In this document: piece after piece, positions 1 through 5,345 of the stretch
How positions within the stretch are numbered: the first letter of the stretch is position 1
Layout of the letters: each line of letters opens with the position of its first letter
Assembly (NCBI GenBank): GCA_001302725.1
Contig: LIZU01000080.1
Coordinates: 1-6,201, forward strand
Source of the DNA: a candidate division Zixibacteria bacterium DG_27
GTDB taxonomy: Bacteria > Zixibacteria > MSB-5A5 > DG-27
Direction of reading: 5' to 3'
Length of the DNA stretch: 6,201 bases
Program-made: the position numbers and the translations under genes
Notes under the pieces: model-generated
The model's input: the letters and a program-made list of their open reading frames with translations, nothing else
Database searches by the model: none
What the model was told of the DNA's origin: nothing

Positions 1-470
1 ATCCGATATTCTCTAGCCGTCGTTCTTTCTCTGTAAATGTCTATGAACTTTATCTCCACCACTCCTCGGTATTCCTCTTTCAGCTCCTCTAATATCGGGG
101 CCATTCTCTTGCAAGGGATGCAGGTGGTGCTGCCTATATCCAGAAGCAGAGGCAGCTTCGTCCGGGGTGGCGCCGTCTGCGGGGGTTTGACCTCGGTCGT
201 TGAAGGAGGAGGGGCAGCGACCGCCGCCTCGCCTGATCTTTGTTCTGTCGCAACCTCCGGTCTCGAAGGAGGGGGGGCAGAAACCATCGGCTCGCTCAAT
301 CTCTGTTCCCTCGTAACCTCGGTCCTCGGGTGAGAGACAGCAGAAGGCGGGGTGGTAGAGTCACCGCGGGGCTTCAGCACCACTATCCCGATTGCCACCA
401 ACACTACCGCCACCACCGCGACTATCCTCCACACGGGAGGTTTTCTTGCTGAGTCTGTCTGTCTGCTCAC
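1..470 (-). CDS. Membrane-anchored thioredoxin-like protein, 3' end cut by window edge
   Basis: The 156 visible residues start at GTG 470-468; translation continues beyond base 1. Layout: basic N-terminus (R3, R9, K10, R15), one hydrophobic helix at about 16-32, a Pro/Ala/Ser/Thr-rich linker at about 34-106, then the start of a thioredoxin fold with a beta strand (LPLLLDIG), the redox motif T-CIPC-K (C117, C120), the helix MAPILEELKEEY and the strand VVEIKFIDIY. The cis-Pro loop lies off the window. The charge pattern suggests N-in/C-out topology, so the redox domain should be extracytoplasmic; no signal-peptidase site is obvious, so I infer an anchor. The start is supported by GGAGGT at 479-474, though the spacer is short, and by the GTGA overlap with the acr3 stop; an in-frame stop lies just upstream (485-483). 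As last visible gene of the ars operon it may supply or dispose of electrons for thiol chemistry linked to arsenic. A partner such as CcdA could follow to the left. The family call is firm; the physiological role is inference. Confidence 0.85.
   Translation of the reverse strand, partial: MSRQTDSARKPPVWRIVAVVAVVLVAIGIVVLKPRGDSTTPPSAVSHPRTEVTREQRLSEPMVSAPPPSRPEVATEQRSGEAAVAAPPPSTTEVKPPQTAPPRTKLPLLLDIGSTTCIPCKRMAPILEELKEEYRGVVEIKFIDIYRERTTAREYR
195..320 (-). repeat. Two tandem 63-bp degenerate repeats encoding the proline-rich linker
   Basis: Within the thioredoxin-like gene, residues 51-71 and 72-92 are two in-frame copies of a 21-residue unit with pattern EV-x-x-EQR-x-x-E-x-x-V-x-APPPS. A third EV (residues 93-94) begins a copy that diverges at once. 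DNA copies are 320-258 and 257-195. The copies differ at many bases but keep phase, so this is an aged in-frame duplication that lengthens the tether between membrane helix and redox domain. Copy 1 contains a run of seven C on the coding strand (277-271). Confidence 0.75.
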
Positions 471-1564
471 GATACCTCCGCATCAGCGCCAGCCCTTGCC
501 ACGGGAGCAGGCGCAAAGTACTTTCTCTCGAAAAACAGGGCTACGTTCACCAAACTGATGAGTACCGGCACCTCCACCAAAGGCCCGATAACAGCTGCGA
601 AAGCCTGCCCGGAGCTTATCCCGAAGACTGCCACCGCCACCGCAATCGCCAACTCGAAGTTATTGCTGGCGGCGGTGAACGAAAGGGTCGCCGACTTCGA
701 ATAGTCCGCCCCGGCTTTCTTGCTCATGTAAAAGGTGATGAGAAACATCAAGACGAAGTAGATGAGGAGTGGTATCGCCACCCTCACCACATCCAGCGGC
801 AAGTGCACAATGTATTCGCCCTTGAGGGAGAACATCACCACAATCGTAAAAAGGAGGGCGATCAAGGTGACCGGGCTGATCCTTGGGATGAAGACTCTGT
901 CATACCAATCACGATTCTTGAGCCTGATGAGAGTAAATCGCGTGACTATTCCAGCGATAAAGGGGATCCCCAGATAGACGAAAACACTCTCGGCGATCTG
1001 ACCCATGGACACCTTTACAACTAGCCCCTTAAGACCGAGCCAGGTCGGGAAGACGGTAATGAAGATATAGGCATAGAATGAGTAAAACAGCACCTGGAAG
1101 ATTGAATTGAATGCCACCAGCCCGGCGGCATACTCAGTATCCCCTCTGGCCAGGTCGTTCCAGACGATTACCATGGCGATACAGCGCGCCAGGCCGATCA
1201 TGATCAGTCCCACCATGTAGTCCGGATAGCTCCGAAGAAAGAGCACCGCCAGGAAAAACATGAGAACGGGGCCGACAACCCAGTTCTGGACCAGCGACAA
1301 TCCCAGGACCTTGAAGTTCCGGAACACATCGCCCAGCTCTTCATATTTCACCTTGGCGAGAGGCGGATACATCATCAGAATCAGGCCCACCGCAATCGGG
1401 ATGGAAGTTGTGTCAATCTGAAATCTGGTGATTACATTGACCACACCGGGAGCCAAATATCCTAGCCCGATGCCGAAGGCCATGCCCAGGAATATCCACA
1501 GCGTGAGAAAACGGTCGAGAAACGAAAGGCGTTTCGAAGTCGCGGTTGTCGTGACAATTCTCAT
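467..1564 (-). CDS. acr3: Acr3-family arsenite efflux transporter
   Basis: A 365-residue integral membrane protein of the Acr3 (bile/arsenite/riboflavin transporter) family, which exports As(III), and in some members Sb(III), using the membrane potential or proton gradient. About ten hydrophobic helices span residues 20-345, typical in length and topology. The family signature GLARCIAMVIVWNDLARGD is at 124-142; its Cys128 is the only cysteine in the protein and matches the essential TM4 cysteine of characterised Acr3 proteins. The second signature, AASNNFELAIA with Glu304, followed by GPLVEVPVLI (Glu331), matches the conserved acidic helix. The ATG at 1564-1562 directly follows the TAA of the permease gene with no intervening base; only a weak GGAT lies upstream, so translation probably depends on coupling. 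Its TGA stop (469-467) overlaps the GTG of the thioredoxin-like gene. The family call is very secure; whether antimonite is also exported cannot be read from sequence. Confidence 0.96.
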   Translation of the reverse strand: MRIVTTTATSKRLSFLDRFLTLWIFLGMAFGIGLGYLAPGVVNVITRFQIDTTSIPIAVGLILMMYPPLAKVKYEELGDVFRNFKVLGLSLVQNWVVGPVLMFFLAVLFLRSYPDYMVGLIMIGLARCIAMVIVWNDLARGDTEYAAGLVAFNSIFQVLFYSFYAYIFITVFPTWLGLKGLVVKVSMGQIAESVFVYLGIPFIAGIVTRFTLIRLKNRDWYDRVFIPRISPVTLIALLFTIVVMFSLKGEYIVHLPLDVVRVAIPLLIYFVLMFLITFYMSKKAGADYSKSATLSFTAASNNFELAIAVAVAVFGISSGQAFAAVIGPLVEVPVLISLVNVALFFERKYFAPAPVARAGADAEVS

Positions 1565-2587
1565 TTAGATCATCCAACCGAACATGATCCCTATGAAAGT
1601 GGCAAAAAGAACCACCAAGAACACGTATACTCCAGTCTTTTTCAGCCCTATAATCCTGCCGATGACGATCATATTCGGCAACGACAGCGAAGGGCCCGCC
1701 AAGAGAAGCGCCAGCGCCGGGCCTTTGCCCATGCCCAGCTCCGTTAAGGCTTTGATTATGGGCACTTCAGTCAGGGTGGAAAAATACATTAAGGCCCCGA
1801 AGATGGAGGCCGTAAAATTGGACCTGATGCTGTTACCCCCCAGCCAAGCGCCAACGACCTCCGATGGTAAAAGGGCTTTCATCATGCCGGCCACAAACAC
1901 ACCCGCCAGGAGGACCGGGACAATCCTCTTGGTCAACCACCAGGTCTCCCCCAGCCACTCTTTTATCTCCTCACCTCGATACCAGTGGCGGAGAATCACC
2001 AGCAGGACGGTAAGGAGGATAAACGCCGGGATCCACAGCTTCGCAGCCCCGGTGATCAATATCCCCAGCATTACCGCGAAAAAGACCGCAGTTCTCCACA
2101 AAGGCCTATGCTCCTCAACCGGCGCAGCAACGGTGGCAACACCTCCGCCGGGATTGCCCCTAACTTGAGGAAACAGCAGCGTCATAATAAGCCCGATCAC
2201 GACCGAGAAGCCTATGGCGAAAACCGCCCGCGCTAACCCCAGGTCAAACCCTAAAAGTCGGGCGGTGTAAACGATTGCCAGCACATTAATCGCCGGCCCC
2301 GCATACAGAAAAGTTATTGCCGGTCCGAGGCCGGCACCCCTCTTGTTGATCCCCGCAAAGAGCGGCAGAATGGTGCAGGAGCAGACCGCCAGAATCGCCC
2401 CCGAGACCGAAGCCACCGAATAGGCCCAGACCTTTTTTGCCTCCGCACCGAAGTACTTCATAATCCCCGCCTGGGAGACGAAAACCGCAATCCCCCCGGC
2501 GATGAAAAAGGCGGGCAGCAAACAGCTTAAGACGTGTCCGGAGAGGTAGTCGACCAGAGCCTGTACCCCACTCTTTAAGATATACAC
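1565..2587 (-). CDS. ArsP/DUF318-type permease (COG0701), probable arsenical efflux
   Basis: A 340-residue polytopic membrane protein with two structurally similar halves joined by a hydrophilic loop (about 141-163). The first half carries AVCSCTILPLFAGI (Cys69, Cys71) followed by RGAGLGPAITFLYAGPAIN; the second half carries the degenerate counterpart MYFSTLTEVPIIKAL followed by MGKGPALALLLAGPSLSLPN without cysteines. This pattern is that of the ArsP_1/DUF318 permease family, members of which export trivalent organoarsenicals; others are annotated as Cu/Zn-type permeases. The arsR-permease-acr3 order favours an arsenical substrate, possibly methylarsenite, but that is inference from context. 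The start is GTG 2587-2585, supported by GGAGGG at 2599-2594 with seven-base spacing. It follows arsR by 67 nt and abuts acr3. The gene symbol is withheld because the substrate is not determined by the sequence. Confidence 0.88.
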   Translation of the reverse strand: MYILKSGVQALVDYLSGHVLSCLLPAFFIAGGIAVFVSQAGIMKYFGAEAKKVWAYSVASVSGAILAVCSCTILPLFAGINKRGAGLGPAITFLYAGPAINVLAIVYTARLLGFDLGLARAVFAIGFSVVIGLIMTLLFPQVRGNPGGGVATVAAPVEEHRPLWRTAVFFAVMLGILITGAAKLWIPAFILLTVLLVILRHWYRGEEIKEWLGETWWLTKRIVPVLLAGVFVAGMMKALLPSEVVGAWLGGNSIRSNFTASIFGALMYFSTLTEVPIIKALTELGMGKGPALALLLAGPSLSLPNMIVIGRIIGLKKTGVYVFLVVLFATFIGIMFGWMI

Positions 2588-2593
2588 CGATTA

Positions 2594-2606
2594 CCCTCCG
2601 CGGAGG
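2594..2606 (-). promoter_or_regulatory. Permease ribosome binding site inside a GC-rich palindrome
   Basis: The minus strand carries a strong Shine-Dalgarno GGAGGG (2599-2594) seven bases before the permease GTG. Its GGAGG is the right half of a perfect 12-nt palindrome CCTCCGCGGAGG (2606-2595). In RNA this could fold as a four-base-pair stem with a CGCG loop, or pair between transcripts, partly masking the ribosome site. The rest of the 67-nt arsR-permease gap (2588-2654) contains a short T run right after the arsR stop but no hairpin before it, so no intrinsic terminator is called. Confidence 0.55.
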
Positions 2607-2654
2607 CGCATGTATGAGTATATGAGCAAGGAGTCATTTTGTAGCCTAAAAAAA

Positions 2655-2972
2655 TTACACTATGGTCAGAATCTTGGAACGGCTTTTGATCTCTCTCTTT
2701 ATAATCCCGGTGGAGAGGTCTAAGAGCTTGAAGATCCTGGCGTCGCTGACCTTGTAGTAGACGCTCACCCCCTCCTTGCGACTCTCCAGGATCCCGGCAT
2801 CTCTTAGACCCTTCAGATGTCGCGACAGGTTGGATTGCTCCAGGCCCAAAGCCGGCTGGATCTCACAGACACAACGCTCTCCCGATCTCAGGAATTCCAC
2901 GATCCTCACCCGGTTGGGATGACCCAGAGCGGCTAATACCTCCGACTGTAATCTTTGCAATTCTTCTCTCAT
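2655..2972 (-). CDS. arsR: ArsR/SmtB-family arsenic-responsive transcriptional repressor
   Basis: A 105-residue winged-helix repressor of normal ArsR length. N-terminal helices contain the family pattern LAALGHPNRVRIVEFL (13-28). The metalloid site ERCVCEI has Cys34 and Cys36 at the start of the helix used by classical ArsR proteins to bind As(III)/Sb(III). The recognition helix follows (LEQSNLSRHLKGLRDAGIL, 44-62), then the beta wing ESRKEGVSVYYKV (63-75). It should dimerise, repress its own promoter and release it when the cysteines capture the metalloid; a third ligand is not obvious. The start is ATG 2972-2970, with an in-frame TGA immediately upstream, so no longer form is possible. The predicted leader is only about 23 nt and has no clear Shine-Dalgarno. 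First gene of the operon with the permease, acr3 and thioredoxin-like gene. Confidence 0.95.
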   Translation of the reverse strand: MREELQRLQSEVLAALGHPNRVRIVEFLRSGERCVCEIQPALGLEQSNLSRHLKGLRDAGILESRKEGVSVYYKVSDARIFKLLDLSTGIIKREIKSRSKILTIV

Positions 2973-3001
2973 TCAATGATTCTATGACCAATTGCTCACC
3001 T

Positions 3002-3030
3002 AATATAATAATCGACTAAAAGGCCGTCAA
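3002..3030 (-). promoter_or_regulatory. Sigma70-like promoter of the arsenic operon
   Basis: The minus strand reads TTGACG (3030-3025), a 17-nt spacer (3024-3008), then TATATT (3007-3002). This is a near-consensus -35/-10 pair at ideal spacing, with an AT-rich spacer end. Transcription would begin near 2996-2995, leaving a leader of about 23 nt before arsR. An AGGTGA just after the -10 box falls upstream of the predicted start point, so it is unlikely to act as a ribosome site. An ArsR operator is expected over or just downstream of these boxes, but I cannot identify a convincing long dyad. Confidence 0.65.
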
Positions 3031-3065
3031 GTGAAATCTTCTGCGGTTGAAAAAAAACTTTCTCC

Positions 3066-3119
3066 TCAGGTAAACTCCACCGCAAGGTGAAAGATCGTAG
3101 CAGATAGAATCTATCCTGA
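3066..3119. promoter_or_regulatory. Cluster of inverted repeats in the divergent intergenic region
   Basis: Three dyads are packed within 54 nt: CACC-GCAA-GGTG at 3078-3089 (GNRA-type loop if transcribed rightward), GATAGA-A-TCTATC at 3103-3115, and an outer TCAGG (3066-3070) with CCTGA (3115-3119). Together they could form a small three-way junction in RNA (one base is shared between two stems) or serve as operator half-sites. They lie upstream of both candidate promoters' start points, which favours a DNA-binding role unless there is an earlier rightward promoter. No known riboswitch class is recognised. Stems are short, so chance is a real alternative. Confidence 0.3.
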
Positions 3120-3147
3120 TCCACAAATCGCCTTATCTCAAAACAGC

Positions 3148-3175
3148 TTGACATTCAAATCGACGGTAATAAATT
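3148..3175 (+). promoter_or_regulatory. Candidate promoter of the sulfatase-like gene
   Basis: A perfect -35 hexamer TTGACA (3148-3153) is followed after 16 nt by TAAATT (3170-3175), a four-of-six match to the -10 consensus. Start of transcription would be near 3182, giving a leader of about 41 nt that contains the GGAAG ribosome site. The TTG of this -35 box also opens the reading frame 25 codons upstream of the preferred ATG, so it can be mistaken for a start codon. Confidence 0.4.
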
Positions 3176-3207
3176 ACTGCGGTCTGACGATAAACCATGA
3201 AAAAAGC

Positions 3208-3225
3208 GGAAGTGGTATCTATATG
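3208..3225 (+). promoter_or_regulatory. Ribosome binding site choosing the ATG at 3223
   Basis: GGAAG at 3208-3212 lies ten bases before ATG 3223-3225, and this ATG is followed directly by a basic N-terminus and first membrane helix typical of such proteins. The upstream TTG at 3148 has no comparable ribosome site and would add a polar, non-conserved-looking 25-residue extension, so 3223 is chosen as the start. Confidence 0.6.
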
Positions 3226-5289
3226 TCCAGATTCCTGACCAGCGTTAAGAATCACCTTCTGGCGGGTGTTGTTTTCACGATAATTTCCGTAGTCTACCTC
3301 AACGTCGTGACCGTGGTCAAATTCTACCTTGCGGGCGGCGACTTCACAAGACAGCCAGCCACCGACAAGGTTTATGCCATCTCTCAGATCGTTAAGGGGA
3401 ATTCCTGGCCCTTCGCGCTGGTCGGTTTGCTTATAACTCTGTTTTTGCTCATTGTCTTGCCTCGATTTCATTCTTTGAGAAGTAAGATCGTCTATTCCCA
3501 CCTGGGCTTGTTTCTCATTCTGGGGTTGATCATCCAGACGCATCAGCTGGCCAACACCGGCCTTTTCCCCCAGACCAAAAGTCTCGCCTTCTACGTAGTC
3601 ACGCTGATCCTGGCCCTGGTGGCCTTTGGAATCTATCATCTCAGCTCCAGAGCCGCGTTCCTGATTCTGGAAAAGACTAACCCCAGCTCCAAGCTGTACT
3701 TGATGGGCATAGCCATCGTCGCTATCGCCCTGGTTTTCTTGTTCAAAGGTCAGTTCAGCCGCGCCACTACTTCCGGCGGTGAAGGTTACAACGTCCTTCT
3801 CTTGACGGTCGACACCCTGCGGAAAGATCATCTCTCCTACGACGGTCACTTCCGCCCCACCTCTCCCTACCTGGATGAATTCTCCCAGGAGGGAGTGAGC
3901 TTCAAGAACGCCTATTCCGCCACCTCCCACACCCTCCCCTCCTTGGCTTCGATAATTACCGCCAAGTATCCGATGCACCACGGGGTTCGCAATAACGCCG
4001 CCTACGCTCTGGCAGACACAAACCTCACCATCGCGGAGGTGTTCAGAAAGCACGGTTACATAACCGGTGCCATCGTCGAAAACGGCGCCTTGAGGCCCAG
4101 CCGCAACTACCACCAGGGATTTGACTACTACGGGGAAGCATACTACGCCTCCGGTCTGAAATACGACATCCCCGGGCTGATAATGCTCAATAAGATCTCC
4201 AAGCTCGTCGGTGAGAAGCTGTTCATATATCCTGGCGGAGAGGCCTATCACACCTCCAACATGGCCATCCGATTCCTCAAGAAGAACAAGAGGGAGAGGT
4301 TCTTCTGCTGGGTGCACTACATCGATCCCCATCTCCCCTACGCTCCCCCCCGCGGGTATGACAACAAGTTCTGCGAAAGAGAAAAGAGGTTCACGGCCGA
4401 AAACTTCACCATCAGCAAGGACCTGAGAAAATACGAACTCAACCTGCCTCCCTCCCGGGAAGTGGTTAGGAAGCTAAATGCCCTCTACGATGGAGATGTC
4501 CTATATAACGACCGCCAGATCGGTCGCCTGCTTGAGGCTCTGGAGGACATGAACCTGACCTCCAAGACCCTGATCGTTTTCTCCTCCGACCACGGTGAAA
4601 GCTTAGGCGACCACTACTACTACGTCGGACACGGACGTTTGGTGTACAACGCCAACATCGCGGTGCCGCTGGTGATAAGGTTTCCCGACCTCCGCCATAA
4701 AGGAATCATCAAGGAACCGGTCAGCAACGTAAACATCATGCCCACCATCCTCGATTTCATGGGATGGAACCAGGAGGTTTTCCCCGGGGGCATTGATGGA
4801 GTGTCACTTATGCCCCTCATAAGGGAGGGGAGAAGAGATTACCTCCCTGTGGTTCGCTCTCAGAGCGGAATCCCGTGGTCCTTCGACCCCAAGCTCTTCG
4901 ACCAGGTAGAGAGGGGCGGGGGCAATCCCTTAAAGACCGTGGCGGCCAAACTGGCGGTCGATTTCAGGTACGGGATGGAGGCCTCTCTCCAGGAGCAGAT
5001 CGAACTGAAACTGCGGACAGTCATCAAGGACAACTGGAAGTTGATCTACTTCCCGGTGAAAGACTCTGCCTCTCCCACCGGCCGGCGCACCTACTACGAG
5101 CTGTATGATATGAGCAGCGACTGGGAGGAGAGGTATAATCTCATCGACAGCCAGCCGGAGGTCTTCAGGGAGCTGAAAGGAAAGATCGAAGCCTGGTGTG
5201 CCGCCGACACCGGCAGTGTCTTCGCCGAGGTGATCGAGGTGGGACAGGAGGATCTCGAAGCCCTGAAGGCTTTAGGATATATTCAGTAA
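3223..5289 (+). CDS. Five-helix membrane sulfatase-superfamily protein with Thr nucleophile
   Basis: A 688-residue protein. Five predicted membrane helices (about 12-32, 63-80, 90-107, 121-140, 157-175) precede an extracytoplasmic sulfatase/alkaline-phosphatase-superfamily domain (about 188-690). Visible landmarks: metal-site strand NVLLLTVDTLRKDHL (Asp197, Asp202), nucleophile segment SHTLPSLASI (Thr237), HYIDPHLPY (366-373), SDHGESLGDH (Asp456, His457), GHGR (His470) and the C-terminal ELYDMSSDWEERYNL. The family's CxPSR formylglycine motif reads TLPSL here, so the nucleophile position is Thr. That excludes the classical formylglycine mechanism and resembles LtaS/EptA-type phosphoglycerol or phosphoethanolamine transferases, which also use Thr behind five helices. 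The likely role is modification or hydrolysis of an envelope lipid or glycan; the substrate is unknown. It ends in LEALKALGYIQ, a tail common in this subgroup. It is divergent from the arsenic operon, with no functional tie evident. Confidence 0.88.
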   Translation: MSRFLTSVKNHLLAGVVFTIISVVYLNVVTVVKFYLAGGDFTRQPATDKVYAISQIVKGNSWPFALVGLLITLFLLIVLPRFHSLRSKIVYSHLGLFLILGLIIQTHQLANTGLFPQTKSLAFYVVTLILALVAFGIYHLSSRAAFLILEKTNPSSKLYLMGIAIVAIALVFLFKGQFSRATTSGGEGYNVLLLTVDTLRKDHLSYDGHFRPTSPYLDEFSQEGVSFKNAYSATSHTLPSLASIITAKYPMHHGVRNNAAYALADTNLTIAEVFRKHGYITGAIVENGALRPSRNYHQGFDYYGEAYYASGLKYDIPGLIMLNKISKLVGEKLFIYPGGEAYHTSNMAIRFLKKNKRERFFCWVHYIDPHLPYAPPRGYDNKFCEREKRFTAENFTISKDLRKYELNLPPSREVVRKLNALYDGDVLYNDRQIGRLLEALEDMNLTSKTLIVFSSDHGESLGDHYYYVGHGRLVYNANIAVPLVIRFPDLRHKGIIKEPVSNVNIMPTILDFMGWNQEVFPGGIDGVSLMPLIREGRRDYLPVVRSQSGIPWSFDPKLFDQVERGGGNPLKTVAAKLAVDFRYGMEASLQEQIELKLRTVIKDNWKLIYFPVKDSASPTGRRTYYELYDMSSDWEERYNLIDSQPEVFRELKGKIEAWCAADTGSVFAEVIEVGQEDLEALKALGYIQ

Positions 5290-5345
5290 ACCGAAGAGCT
5301 AATCTGCCCCCGAATCGATCGAACCGACATTTCTCCAACGAAGAT

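Noticed and set aside
37..333. A 98-codon plus-strand frame with repeated Glu-Gly-Gly-Gly segments
   Set aside because: The apparent repeat is the antisense reflection of the APPPS repeats in the thioredoxin-like gene on the minus strand, which has a family motif, operon position and a coupled start.
392..1024. A 210-codon plus-strand frame rich in His and Arg
   Set aside because: It is antisense to the strongly recognised acr3 gene, and its translation resembles no family.
2644..2657. T-rich run straight after the arsR stop, considered as an attenuator
   Set aside because: No GC-rich hairpin precedes the T run on the minus strand, so there is no intrinsic terminator to support.
3002..3020. 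AT-rich stretch around the arsR -10 box, considered as an ArsR operator
   Set aside because: Repeats here (CTAA...CTAA) are direct rather than inverted, and no 12-2-12 type dyad could be aligned with confidence.
3066..3119. Cyclic-di-GMP (GEMM) riboswitch resemblance around the GCAAGGTGAAAG stretch
   Set aside because: The conserved GEMM core and second-stem receptor are missing, and the element sits upstream of the likely promoter.
3133..4332. A 399-codon open frame on the minus strand opposite the sulfatase-like gene
   Set aside because: It lies fully antisense to a gene with clear family motifs, has no recognisable domain or ribosome site, and its low-complexity Gly/Val/Gln-rich translation is what a complementary frame of this codon usage gives.
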